Notes under the pieces: generated by a model | Told to the model about the DNA's origin: nothing | What the model saw: the letters and a program-made list of their open reading frames with translations, nothing else | Databases searched by the model: none | Assembly (NCBI RefSeq): GCF_000585995.1 | Contig: NZ_CP007410.1 | Coordinates: 6,255,001-6,319,000 of the forward strand | Source: Pseudomonas brassicacearum | GTDB lineage: Bacteria; Pseudomonadota; Gammaproteobacteria; Pseudomonadales; Pseudomonadaceae | Length of the DNA: 64,000 nt | Reading direction: 5' to 3' | Program-made: the position numbers and the translations under genes | In this document: positions 56,084 through 64,000 of the stretch, piece after piece | How the letters are laid out: every line of letters begins with the position of its first letter | Position numbering within the stretch: position 1 is the stretch's first letter

Positions 56084-56108
56084 GGAGTGGTCTCCTGAAG
56101 GAATCGAA

Positions 56109-57074
56109 TTACTGCGCGGTCGCAACGGCTGCCGGCGGCGTCCAGATCACGTCCTTGATGCTCAAGGGCTTGGGAATCAATTTGAGCTGGTAGAAGCTGT
56201 CGGCGATTTTCTGCTGCGCCGCCACCACTTCCGGCGTGAGGAACAACGCCCCGTAGCCTTGGCGCTTCACCGACGTCAGGGTGATGTCGGCAGGCAGGCC
56301 GAGCAGCGGCGATACCTGTTTGGTCACGTCTTCAGGGTTGGCCCTGGACCACTCGCCCACTGCACGCACTTCTTCCACCAGAGCCGTGATGACCTGGGGG
56401 TTCTTTTGCGCATAGGGTTTGGTCGCGAGGTAAAACTGATGGTTGTCGACGATGCCTTTGCCATCACGCAGGGTGCGCGCCTGCAACTGCTGCTCGGCGG
56501 CAGCCTGGTACGGATCCCAGATCACCCAGGCGTCGACGCTGCCACGCTCGAACGCGGCGCGGGCGTCGGCCGGCGGCAGGAAAACCGTCTGGATATCGGA
56601 GTACTTGAGGCCGGCATCCTCCAGCGCCCGCACCAGCAGGTAGTGGACGTTGGAGCCTTTGTTCAACACGACTTTCTTGCCCTTGAGGTCTTGCACCGAC
56701 TGGATAGCAGACCCCTTGGGTACCAGGATGGCCTCGCTGGCGGGCGCTGGCGGTTCGTAGGCGACGTAGAGCAGATCGGCGCCCGCCGCCTGGGCGAACA
56801 CCGGCGGGGTTTCACCGGTCACGCCGAAGTCGATGGAACCGACGTTCAGGCCTTCAAGCAGTTGCGGGCCACCGGGGAATTCGGTCCATTGCACGTCTAC
56901 GCCTTGGGCGGCCAGGCGTTTCTCCAAAGAGCCCTTGGCCTTGAGCAGCACCAGGGTGCCGTATTTCTGATAACCGATCCGCAAGGTTTCGGCTTGAGCC
57001 TGGGTAACGACGCCGAAGGACACAGCCGCAGCAAACAGAGCGACCAGCCCGCGACGCAAAATGACAGTGCGCAT
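56109..57074 (-). CDS. ssuA: Periplasmic sulfonate-binding protein SsuA
   Basis: A 321-residue solute-binding protein with a signal peptide ending VVTQAQA. Family blocks include [60 protein letters not shown] and [14 protein letters not shown]. It delivers aliphatic sulfonates to SsuBC. It lies between ssuE and ssuD. Confidence 0.95.
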   Translation of the reverse strand: MRTVILRRGLVALFAAAVSFGVVTQAQAETLRIGYQKYGTLVLLKAKGSLEKRLAAQGVDVQWTEFPGGPQLLEGLNVGSIDFGVTGETPPVFAQAAGADLLYVAYEPPAPASEAILVPKGSAIQSVQDLKGKKVVLNKGSNVHYLLVRALEDAGLKYSDIQTVFLPPADARAAFERGSVDAWVIWDPYQAAAEQQLQARTLRDGKGIVDNHQFYLATKPYAQKNPQVITALVEEVRAVGEWSRANPEDVTKQVSPLLGLPADITLTSVKRQGYGALFLTPEVVAAQQKIADSFYQLKLIPKPLSIKDVIWTPPAAVATAQ

Positions 57075-57164
57075 GGCGCCTCTCCTTTTTGCTGTGGGGT
57101 TTTGGCTGCACCTGCTTGGCCGTTGGCGGCTGAGTAAGGTGAGTTGAATCAGGGGTTACCGGGT

Positions 57165-57758
57165 TCAAATGCTCCAGCGAGCACTCAACAAACGTTCGTT
57201 CAACACGCCAGGGTCCAATGGCCTTGGGCGACGAGCCATGGCGCTGAAAAACTGCTCCAGAGCTTCGTCGAGGCGTTGTTGCAGGGCCGGCGCCAATTGC
57301 GCTTGGGCGTTGCCTTCGCCGTAAGCGATCTGACTGTCCTCGGCAAAGATCCCATGGAGCATTTCCTGGGCCTTGAGCGCCGACAGCACCGGCTTGAGGG
57401 CGTAATCCACCGCCAGCATATGGGCGATGCTGCCGCCGGTGGCCATGGGCAGTACCACCTTATGGGCCAAGGCGCGTTCGGGCAGCAAGTCCAGCACGGT
57501 CTTCAGCGCACCGGAAAAAGACGCCTTGTAGACCGGTGTGGCGATTAGCAGGCCGTCGGCATTTTCAATCTGCTGGAGCAGGTCGACCACCTTCGGGCTG
57601 TCGAAGCGGGCATGGAGCAGATCCTCGGCCGGGAAATCGCGCACCTGATAGCTCACCACTTCCACACCTTGCTGCTGCAACCAGCGCTGCGAGCGCTCCA
57701 GTAGCACTCCGGAACGGGAGCGTTGGCTGGGACTGCCACCGAGTGAGACGACCAACAT
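57165..57758 (-). CDS. ssuE: NAD(P)H-dependent FMN reductase SsuE
   Basis: A 197-residue flavodoxin-like FMN reductase that supplies FMNH2 to SsuD. Motifs are [40 protein letters not shown] and [20 protein letters not shown]. The start at 57758 is preferred because AAGGA lies nine bases upstream; the ATG at 57767 abuts that site. The gene opens the ssuEADCBF operon; an A/T-rich promoter region precedes it. Confidence 0.94.
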   Translation of the reverse strand: MLVVSLGGSPSQRSRSGVLLERSQRWLQQQGVEVVSYQVRDFPAEDLLHARFDSPKVVDLLQQIENADGLLIATPVYKASFSGALKTVLDLLPERALAHKVVLPMATGGSIAHMLAVDYALKPVLSALKAQEMLHGIFAEDSQIAYGEGNAQAQLAPALQQRLDEALEQFFSAMARRPRPLDPGVLNERLLSARWSI

Positions 57759-57908
57759 GCCAGGCATTCCTTAATGTCACGTGCGATTCGCGGCGGGCGA
57801 TCTCGCTGTATGGAGCAAACCATAACAGGGGATTTATATATCTTTAAATCATATTTATTCATTTACTTATAATATATAGATATATACGATTGGCTTTTTC
57901 AAGGCAAT

Positions 57909-57930
57909 AAAAAAGGCCGTCGGAACGGCC
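57909..57930 (-). terminator. Intrinsic terminator after lsfA
   Basis: On the minus strand GGCCGT and ACGGCC form a 6-bp stem with a 4-base loop, followed by six T. It ends the lsfA transcript after the REP pair. Confidence 0.75.
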
Positions 57931-57957
57931 AAAACCCTTGGTGCACAGAAAGCCCAA

Positions 57958-58051
57958 CCTGTGGGAGCGAGCTTGCTCGCGATAGCGGTGTATCCGTCGA
58001 CATCGATGCCGGCAGATCCGACGCTATCGCGAGCAAGCTCGCTCCCACAGG
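57958..58051. repeat. REP inverted pair (family A)
   Basis: CCTGTGGGAGCGAGCTTGCT on the left and GAGCAAGCTCGCTCCCACAGG on the right are perfect complements over about 30 bases, including the TCGCGATAGCG and CGCTATCGCGA extensions. The pair lies between lsfA and its terminator. Confidence 0.9.
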
Positions 58052-58070
58052 TTCAGGTTCAGGTGTTGTG

Positions 58071-58709
58071 TCAGCGGTTGGGCTGCGGGGTGAGGCGCAG
58101 GTAGGGCTTCACAGCGCGATAGCCTTTGGGGAAGCGCTGTTTGAGTTCCTCTTCATCCTTGAGCGACGGCACGATCACCACTTCATCACCGTCCTGCCAG
58201 TTGGCCGGGGTGGCGACTTTGTAGTTGTCGGTCAATTGCAAGGAATCGATCACCCGCAGGATTTCGTTGAAATTGCGCCCAGTGCTGGCCGGATACGTGA
58301 TGGTCAGGCGAACCTTCTTGTTCGGGTCAATCACGAACAACGAGCGCACGGTCAAGGTATCGCTGGCGTTAGGGTGGATCAGGTCGTACAGGTCAGAAAC
58401 CTTGCGGTCGGCGTCGGCCAGGATCGGGAAATTGACGACGGTGCCCTGGGTTTCGTTGATGTCCTCGATCCATTTGTGGTGCGAATCCACCGGGTCCACC
58501 GACAGAGCAATGGCCTTGACCCCGCGCTTGGCGAACTCATCCTTGAGCTTGGCAGTGAACCCCAGTTCGGTGGTGCACACCGGCGTGAAGTCCGCCGGGT
58601 GGGAAAACAACACGCCCCAGCTGTCACCGAGCCATTCGTGGAAGCGGATCTTGCCCGCGCTGGAATCCTGTTCGAAGTCGGGGGCGATGTCGCCGAGTCT
58701 GAGGCTCAT
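58071..58709 (-). CDS. lsfA: 1-Cys peroxiredoxin LsfA
   Basis: A 212-residue Prx6-type peroxiredoxin. The peroxidatic cysteine lies in SHPADFTPVCTTELGFTAKL. The second block is ALSVDPVDSHHKWIEDINET, and the C-terminus is KGYRAVKPYLRLTPQP. No resolving cysteine is seen. The start MSLRLGDIAPDFEQ is chosen from family length. LsfA is co-induced with sulfonate genes under sulfate starvation, which fits its place upstream of ssuE on the same strand. Confidence 0.95.
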   Translation of the reverse strand: MSLRLGDIAPDFEQDSSAGKIRFHEWLGDSWGVLFSHPADFTPVCTTELGFTAKLKDEFAKRGVKAIALSVDPVDSHHKWIEDINETQGTVVNFPILADADRKVSDLYDLIHPNASDTLTVRSLFVIDPNKKVRLTITYPASTGRNFNEILRVIDSLQLTDNYKVATPANWQDGDEVVIVPSLKDEEELKQRFPKGYRAVKPYLRLTPQPNR

Positions 58710-58993
58710 GGTGCGGCTCCTAGTGAGGTTGTTGTGAGCCCAACTCTGCACCGGTTTCGCCTGTTTTAAAAAGAATAAATACCCATTTATTTATATCCTT
58801 ACGGAATATAAAAAACTGTTCACTGGCGCCATTTCGCATACCGGCCCAAGATCGTCAGCGAGGTTCGAGAAGGCCTCGAGTTGCTGAAAGAGGAGTAGTT
58901 TCGGCGAAGGCTACAGGGGTGGGCCTGACCCGAAAACGTAAAAGCCCCGCCCGGCGTGATGCCGGGCGGGGCTTTTTTTTACTTTTCTACGTC
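58710..58993. promoter_or_regulatory. lsfA promoter region and terminator facing the porin gene
   Basis: 284 bp. Next to lsfA there is an A/T-rich stretch (58766-58818, with ATATCC-TTAC-GGAATAT-like symmetry) suited to a sulfur-starvation promoter. A 28-codon open stretch on the plus strand (58812-58898) ends in TAG; it looks coding in part but has no start codon. A strong hairpin at 58944-58972 follows. Confidence 0.5.
58941..58980. terminator. Strong terminator near the porin gene 3' end
   Basis: GCCCCGCCCGGC and GCCGGGCGGGGC form a 12-bp stem with loop GTGAT. Eight T follow on the plus strand, but only three T on the minus strand. It probably ends the porin transcript; the stronger T-run faces a possible plus-strand transcript. 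Confidence 0.85.
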
Positions 58994-60319
58994 TTACATG
59001 AAGTTGTAAGTGTAGTTAAAGATCAGGCGGGTCTGATCCTGGCTGGCGATACCAGTGCCGCTACCACGGTAGGTGCCGTGACGCAGGGTAGTGCCAAAGC
59101 CTTTCAACGGACCTTGCTGCACGACGTAGTCCAAGCGCATGTCGCGTTCCCACTCGGACGAATCGCTTCCGCCAGTGGCAGACTTGATGTCATCGCCGTG
59201 CAGGTAGGCAATCGCAGCCTTCAGGCCTGGAGCACCCAGGGCGGTGAAGTCGTAGGAGTATTGGCCGAAGGTGGTGTTTTCACCGGCACGGACAAATGCG
59301 TTGATCATGCTGTCGGTGAACAGGTAGAAGCTCGAACCACCCGCCCCTTCGTTACGGCCGGCGTCATTGAGCAGGCTGCCCTGGTTGAGGTAGACAAAGC
59401 CACCGTCATCGCCAACTTGCTGGTGACCCAACAGGAAGGCGCTGCCGCCCAGGGTGTAAGTGAACATGGCGCTCCAGGTCTTGTTATCGACCTCGCCCGG
59501 GTTCTTGGCATAACCACCGTTGTTGTTGAAGCGATAGCCAGCATCGCCGTTACGACCATCCGAGCTGCTGTCGAAGTAGCGCAGATCAGTTTTGAACGAC
59601 TGGCCTTCACTGATCGGGAAAACATGTACGGCACCCAGGAAGTGCTGTTTGTAATAGTCTTGCAGGTTGGCGTAGTAGTACTGCAGGGTCAGGTCTTTGG
59701 TGACTTTCCAATCAGCACCACCGTAACGGAACTGGTTGCTTTCCTCGGTACCGCCGTTCACTGCCAGGCCAGTGCTGTTACTCCCCGCACGGCCAACAGC
59801 GTGTTCCAGCTGACCGGCGTTGAAGGTCACGCCGTCGATTTCCTTCGAAGTGATGGTGCCACCTTCGAAGGTTTGCGGCAGCAGACGGCCATCACTGGCG
59901 ACCAGGATCGGCAGGTTAGGTGCAAGGGCGCCGCCCAAGTGAGCCTCGGTCTTCGAGAAAAGCGCCTTTACGTTGCCAGACAGACGACTCCAGTTGTGTA
60001 CAGCCGAACCGTCGGTGTCACTTGGAACAAAGGAGTTGTTGTCCGGGTGATGGCCTCTACCACCATCGAGGTGAATACCGACCAAGGCCTGGGCATCGAT
60101 ACCAAAACCAACAACGCCTTGGGTGAAACCGGACTTGTAGTCGAACTTCAGGCCAGTGGCCGTCTCACGCTGGTCGGAACCGCCTTCGCGGTTATCGTTA
60201 TCAAAATACAGCGTACGGGAACTGACAGACGCCTTGCTGTCTTCGATAAAACCGGCGGCGCCTGCTTGCTGCGCCAAAACCCCAACGGCCACAGCCAGTG
60301 CCAAGGTGGACTTGTTCAT
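58994..60319 (-). CDS. OprD-family outer-membrane porin
   Basis: A 441-residue 18-strand porin. The signal peptide is MNKSTLALAVAVGVLAQQAG (cut after AGA), and the mature start AGFIEDSKASVSSRTLYFDN is the OprD-family hallmark. Many alternating aromatic strands end in the C-terminal FNYTYNFM with terminal aromatic residue context. AGGAG lies just upstream of the ATG. Members of this family carry amino acids, aromatic or other small anionic solutes. The substrate cannot be named from sequence alone. Placement by lsfA/ssu would suit sulfur compounds, but this is only suggestive. Confidence 0.92.
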   Translation of the reverse strand: MNKSTLALAVAVGVLAQQAGAAGFIEDSKASVSSRTLYFDNDNREGGSDQRETATGLKFDYKSGFTQGVVGFGIDAQALVGIHLDGGRGHHPDNNSFVPSDTDGSAVHNWSRLSGNVKALFSKTEAHLGGALAPNLPILVASDGRLLPQTFEGGTITSKEIDGVTFNAGQLEHAVGRAGSNSTGLAVNGGTEESNQFRYGGADWKVTKDLTLQYYYANLQDYYKQHFLGAVHVFPISEGQSFKTDLRYFDSSSDGRNGDAGYRFNNNGGYAKNPGEVDNKTWSAMFTYTLGGSAFLLGHQQVGDDGGFVYLNQGSLLNDAGRNEGAGGSSFYLFTDSMINAFVRAGENTTFGQYSYDFTALGAPGLKAAIAYLHGDDIKSATGGSDSSEWERDMRLDYVVQQGPLKGFGTTLRHGTYRGSGTGIASQDQTRLIFNYTYNFM

Positions 60320-60793
60320 GCTTCGCTCCTCTCGTTTTCTAATTCTTGTGTATCTATGGCTCCGGATCGAACGCCCGGAATCCGCGGATGCGCGATTAGC
60401 GCCAGACCGTGACTGACAAGTCAATCGTAACCATTTGTGACTACGACTATGGTCTAACCCCTGCTACATCGGCCCGCAGGATAATGGATTCTTTATAATT
60501 CCAAAAAGAATTGTTTCAATAGTTTTCAGCTCGTTTCGACATATGAGTGCCATCACAGCACCATCAGGCCGTGATATGACTTATCGGCGACGCAGGAAAT
60601 TACTGAATGATGATTCGTCGGGGATTCACGAGCCCTGCGAATTCTTGGCGGCGAGATCTGTTTGCGCGCCTCCTGCGCCTTCGATTCCTGTTCAAGACAG
60701 CGCGCGCATGCCGCGATCTTGACGTGTTCCAGACTAGCCGCTCATTGTCTGAAATCAAGAAGATCGCGACAGCGCGAATTTGCCGCAGGCCGT
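60320..60793. promoter_or_regulatory. Intergenic region between argA and the porin gene
   Basis: 474 bp without a convincing gene. It must hold the leftward porin promoter. An inverted repeat AATTC-CAAAAA-GAATT (around 60498-60513) lies there. A larger imperfect stem, CGCGATCTT (60712-60720) with AAGATCGCG (60760-60768), lies just past the argA stop; it has no T-run, so its role as an argA terminator is doubtful. A plus-strand frame from 60607 overlaps argA and was rejected. Confidence 0.5.
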
Positions 60794-62092
60794 CTACAAG
60801 GATTTTTCGAAGATTTTCGAATTGCGCTGATAGTTGTAGAGCGACGCTCGCGCTGCCGGCAACCGGTCGACGCTGCTGGGCTCGAAGCCCCGCTCACGGA
60901 ACCAGTGGGCGGTACGGGTGGTGAGCACGAACAGGGTCTTGAGCCCCTTGGCGCGGGCCCGGGCTTCGATCCGCTCCAGCAGTTCGTCGCCGCGCCCACC
61001 GTGGCGGTATTCCGGATTCACCGCCAGGCAGGCCAGCTCCCCGGCGTCCGAATCGGCGATCTGGTACAGCGCCGCGCAGGCGATGATCATGCCTTCGCGC
61101 TCGACCACGCTGAATTGTTCGATCTCACGTTCCAGCACTTCGCGGGAGCGACGCACCAGAATTCCCTGCTCTTCCAGCGGGCTGATCAGGTCCAGCAAAC
61201 CACCGACGTCTTCGATGGCCGCTTCGCGTACGACTTCGAATTGTTCCTGGGCCACCAGCGTACCGCTGCCATCGCGCGTGAACAGCTCGGCCAGCAACGC
61301 ACCGTTTTCGACATAACTGACGATATGGCTGCGTGCTACACCGCCACGACAGGCCTGGGCCGCTGCATCCAGCAGCTCGGCCTGATAGTCGCTGCCCAGG
61401 CGCTGTATATGGGCCGGCACCTGTTGCGGGCGCAACTCGCGCACCAGCCTGCCGTCTTCGCCGATCAACCCCTGCTCGGTGCCGAAGAGCAGCAGTTTGT
61501 CGGCGGCCAGGTCGATGGCCGCCCGGGTGGCGACGTCTTCACAGGCGAGGTTGAAAATTTCCCCGGTGGGCGAATAACCCAACGGCGACAGCAGCACGAT
61601 GGAGCGCTCATCCAGCAGCCGATTGATGCCTTTGCGATCGACCCGGCGGACTTCGCCGGTGTGGTGATAATCCACGCCTTCCAGCACGCCAATGGGCCGC
61701 GCGGTGACCAGGTTGCCACTGGCGACGCGCAGCCGCGAACCCTGCATCGGAGAGGACGCCATGTCCATGGACAGGCGGGCCTCGATGGCGATGCGCAACT
61801 GGCCGACAGCATCGATCACGCACTCGAGGGTCGCGGCATCGGTGATGCGCATGCCGTGGTGGTAATGCGGCGTCAGGCCCCGCGCGGCGAGGCGTGTTTC
61901 GATCTGCGGGCGCGAGCCATGGACCAGCACCAGACGCACGCCAAGGCTGTGCAAGAGCACCAGGTCATGGACGATGTTGCCGAAGTTAGGATGCTCCACC
62001 CCGTCGCCGGGCAGCATGACGATAAAGGTGCAGTCGCGGTGGGCGTTGATGTAGGGCGAAGCGTGACGAAGCCAATTGACATATTCGGGCAT
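60794..62092 (-). CDS. argA: N-acetylglutamate synthase ArgA
   Basis: A 432-residue enzyme starting arginine synthesis by acetylating glutamate. The N-terminal amino-acid-kinase-like domain (FIVMLPGDGVEHPNFGNIVH, LVHGSRPQIETRLAARGL) binds arginine for feedback inhibition. The C-terminal GNAT domain has CLAVNPEYRHGGRGDELLER, the acetyl-CoA site. Length matches the pseudomonad enzyme. It is transcribed after argE in the same direction, 133 bases away. Confidence 0.96.
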   Translation of the reverse strand: MPEYVNWLRHASPYINAHRDCTFIVMLPGDGVEHPNFGNIVHDLVLLHSLGVRLVLVHGSRPQIETRLAARGLTPHYHHGMRITDAATLECVIDAVGQLRIAIEARLSMDMASSPMQGSRLRVASGNLVTARPIGVLEGVDYHHTGEVRRVDRKGINRLLDERSIVLLSPLGYSPTGEIFNLACEDVATRAAIDLAADKLLLFGTEQGLIGEDGRLVRELRPQQVPAHIQRLGSDYQAELLDAAAQACRGGVARSHIVSYVENGALLAELFTRDGSGTLVAQEQFEVVREAAIEDVGGLLDLISPLEEQGILVRRSREVLEREIEQFSVVEREGMIIACAALYQIADSDAGELACLAVNPEYRHGGRGDELLERIEARARAKGLKTLFVLTTRTAHWFRERGFEPSSVDRLPAARASLYNYQRNSKIFEKSL

Positions 62093-62225
62093 GAACCTGG
62101 ACCTGTAATAAATAACAGCCGAAATAAAGACGACACAGAACGCACAGCAGGCTGGTGGTTATCGTCGGAACAGGCTTGGCGACACGCGCGCTCTCCTCAT
62201 GAATACGGGCCCGGATGCGGGCAAT

Positions 62226-63383
62226 TTAACCGGCCGTGGCCGGCGTCAGGCAGTAATGCCCGATCAACTGCCGCAGCAATTGCACGGTAGGTTGCAAACG
62301 TGACATTTCAAGGTACTCACCCGGTTGGTGGGCGCAGGCGATATCGCCAGGACCGAGTACCAGGGTTTCGCAGCCAAGGCGCTGAAGATAAGGCGCTTCG
62401 GTGCCGAACGCCACTGCTTCGGCACGATGCCCCGTGAGTCGCTCGGCCACGCGCACCAGCTCGCAGTCCTCGGCCTGCTCGAACGGCGGCACCTCGGGGA
62501 ACAGCGGCGCATAGTCAATCTTGACCTTGTGCCGCTCGGCGATGGGGTTGAGCTTCTGCTGGATCGCCGCCCGCAGCACTTGCGGGTCCATGCCCGGCAA
62601 GGGGCGCAGGTCGAATTCCATGGAGCACTGGCCGCAGATCCGATTGGGATTGTCACCACCGTGGATGCAGCCGAAGTTCAGGGTCGGTTGTGGCACCGTG
62701 AACTGCGGGTTGCGGAACTCACGCTGCCATTGCAGACGCAGGCCGCGCAGTTCGCCCATGGCATCGTGCATGGCTTCGAGGGCGCTGTGGCCCAGGCTCG
62801 GATCAGAGGAATGGCCGCTGCGCCCGAGAATATCGATGCGCTCCATCATCACGCCTTTATGCAGGCGAATCGGCCTGAGGCCGGTCGGCTCGCCGATCAC
62901 CGCCGCACGCCCCAATGGCCGTCCGGCATCGGCCAGGGCCCGGGCGCCGGCCATGGAGCTCTCTTCGTCGCAGGTGGCGAGGATCAGCAGCGGCTGCTTG
63001 AACGGCTGGTCCAGCAAGGGCTTGACCGCTTCGATGGCCAAGGCGAAAAAACCTTTCATGTCGCAGCTGCCCAGGCCCACCCAGCGGCCATCGACCTCGG
63101 TGAGTTTCAGCGGATCGGTCTGCCACAACGCACCGTCGAACGGCACCGTGTCGCTGTGCCCGGCCAACACCAGGCCACCGGGGCCGCTGCCGAAACTGGC
63201 CAGCAGGTTGAATTTTCCGGGGCTGACCTGCTGGATATCGCAGGAGAACCCAAGGTCGCCGAGCCAACCCGCCAGCAGCTCGATCACGGCACTGTTGGAC
63301 TGGTCCAGCCCAGGCTGGGTACAGCTGACCGAAGGTGCGGCGATCAGGGCAGCGAACTGATCTTTCATGGACGGCAAAGGCAT
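62226..63383 (-). CDS. argE: N-acetylornithine deacetylase ArgE
   Basis: A 385-residue M20-family metal-dependent deacylase releasing ornithine from N-acetylornithine. The metal residues lie in LVLAGHSDTVPFDGA, LGSCDMKGFFALAI and LATCDEESSMAGARAL; the last histidine is in LGPGDIACAHQPGEYLEM. The start MPLPSMKDQF has CGGAG six bases upstream; a longer frame of 32 extra residues is rejected. Pseudomonads mostly recycle acetyl groups through ArgJ, so ArgE may be auxiliary. Confidence 0.94.
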   Translation of the reverse strand: MPLPSMKDQFAALIAAPSVSCTQPGLDQSNSAVIELLAGWLGDLGFSCDIQQVSPGKFNLLASFGSGPGGLVLAGHSDTVPFDGALWQTDPLKLTEVDGRWVGLGSCDMKGFFALAIEAVKPLLDQPFKQPLLILATCDEESSMAGARALADAGRPLGRAAVIGEPTGLRPIRLHKGVMMERIDILGRSGHSSDPSLGHSALEAMHDAMGELRGLRLQWQREFRNPQFTVPQPTLNFGCIHGGDNPNRICGQCSMEFDLRPLPGMDPQVLRAAIQQKLNPIAERHKVKIDYAPLFPEVPPFEQAEDCELVRVAERLTGHRAEAVAFGTEAPYLQRLGCETLVLGPGDIACAHQPGEYLEMSRLQPTVQLLRQLIGHYCLTPATAG

Positions 63384-63541
63384 CGCTGACTCCGGGCTTA
63401 CAAATTGACGTCCATCATAGAACCATCCGGCGCAAGGAATAAACCGTCGCGGCGCGTAGGATGAGCGAGTCCTGTACACTGCACGGCCTTGGCAGCCACA
63501 CCTTCCCCCGGCTGCACACCCGATCCCTGGATTTTCCGGCC

Positions 63542-64000
63542 ATGCAGAAAGAAACCGAAATCAAACTCCGCGTCAGCCGCGAGACCCTGGCAGCCCTGCG
63601 CGAGCACCCGCTGCTGAAAAAACGCAACAAAAGTGGCTGGGAACGCCATGAACTGATGAACCAGTATTTCGACACCCCAGAGCGTGACCTGGCCCGGGCC
63701 AAGGTCGCCCTGCGCCTGCGTCGTGACGGGGAAGAGGTGATCCAGACCCTCAAGACCCGCGGCCAGAGCATCGCCGGCCTGTCCGAGCGCAACGAGTACG
63801 ACTGGCACCTGCCCAAAGCCAAGCTTGACCTGAAAAAACTCGACGGCGAATGCTGGCCCGAGGCGTTGGCCGACCTGGACAAGAAAACCCTCAAGGCCAT
63901 CTTCACCACCGATTTCGTCCGCGAACGCGCCGAAATCGCCTGGGGTCGTGGCAAGAGCAAAGTCGTGATCGAAGCCGCGCTGGATCTGGGCTATGTCGTG
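63542..64000 (+). CDS. CYTH-domain inorganic triphosphatase, N-terminal part (3' end outside window)
   Basis: 153 codons from ATG to the window end. The N-terminus METEIKL-like signature appears as QKETEIKLRVSRETL, giving the ExExK motif of CYTH triphosphatases (YgiF type). The tunnel-lining basic/acidic blocks QYFDTPERDLARAKVALRLR and LKTRGQSIAGLSERNEYDW follow. The enzyme hydrolyses tripolyphosphate. In E. coli YgiF a CHAD domain follows, but whether it does here is outside the window. It is divergent from argE. Confidence 0.93.
   Translation, partial: MQKETEIKLRVSRETLAALREHPLLKKRNKSGWERHELMNQYFDTPERDLARAKVALRLRRDGEEVIQTLKTRGQSIAGLSERNEYDWHLPKAKLDLKKLDGECWPEALADLDKKTLKAIFTTDFVRERAEIAWGRGKSKVVIEAALDLGYVV

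Larger units (their letters stand above)
57759..58070. promoter_or_regulatory. A/T-rich ssuE promoter region with lsfA terminator and REP pair
   Basis: 312 bp with three parts. The part at about 57830-57900 is strikingly A/T-rich (for instance TACTTATAATATATAGATAT) and probably holds the ssu promoter. Next is a terminator for lsfA at 57909-57930. Last is a family A REP pair at 57958-58051. No protein gene was seen. Confidence 0.7.

Noticed and set aside
60607..60924. 105-residue plus-strand ORF
   Set aside because: It runs antisense into the argA 3' end, is Arg-rich and has no ribosome-binding site or known motif.
60662..62290. 542-residue open frame on the plus strand
   Set aside because: It is antisense to argA and rich in His/Gln, typical of shadow translation.

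Overview
The window is chromosomal DNA of a fluorescent Pseudomonas (P. fluorescens group). Evidence: high-GC coding sequence; the core order mtgA-rpoH-ftsX-ftsE-ftsY-M16 peptidase pair-rsmD; an intact lao alcohol-oxidation locus; the Pseudomonas spu polyamine locus; ssuEADCBF with lsfA; and many REP palindromes of the type scattered through fluorescent pseudomonads. About 60 protein genes are supported. No rRNA, tRNA, insertion sequence, phage gene or CRISPR array was seen.

Layout. 1-8.4 kb: the end of mtgA, then rpoH and the ftsYEX operon (minus strand), two M16 zinc-protease-like genes and rsmD (plus strand). 8.4-19.6 kb: a YheT-type hydrolase, a rhodanese, the lao locus (laoR divergent from laoC-laoB-laoA, for long-chain alcohol and aldehyde oxidation), coaD, a ferredoxin, mutM, an HDOD protein and rlmI. 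19.7-23.3 kb: a four-gene cassette set between rlmI and ilvD. It holds a 23-codon peptide gene with an excellent ribosome-binding site, a SagB/McbC-type flavin dehydrogenase, an AurF-like diiron oxygenase with a full set of candidate metal ligands, and a Bcr/CflA-type exporter. It looks like a small peptide-derived natural-product pathway and is the most novel item here.

23.5-35.8 kb: ilvD, phosphorylcholine phosphatase, a cystine symporter, folA, a membrane protein plus GTPase pair (DUF2868/DUF3482), a DUF523 protein, a 2OG-Fe(II) oxygenase, a DUF2059 protein, a lysophospholipase-like hydrolase and a thioredoxin-fold protein. 35.8-41.2 kb: a HacB-like Ntn acylase, an AhpD-like protein, a GlxA regulator divergent from an HD-domain gene, and a tandem array of eleven alternating REPs. 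41.2-52.1 kb: the polyamine locus spuABCDEFGH with divergent spuI. 52.3-58.7 kb: a TetR regulator, ssuEADCBF for sulfonate-sulfur use, and the peroxiredoxin lsfA. 59-64 kb: an OprD-family porin, argA, argE and the start of a CYTH triphosphatase.

How the genes work together. Polyamines are imported by SpuD/E with SpuFGH and degraded by SpuI/B, SpuC and SpuA. Sulfonates are imported by SsuABC and desulfonated by SsuD using FMNH2 from SsuE. Alcohols and aldehydes are oxidised by LaoA and LaoC. The peptide cassette appears self-contained, with a substrate, two redox enzymes and an export pump, but no recognisable protease or cyclase. All names rest on reading the translated sequences and on gene order; no database search was possible.
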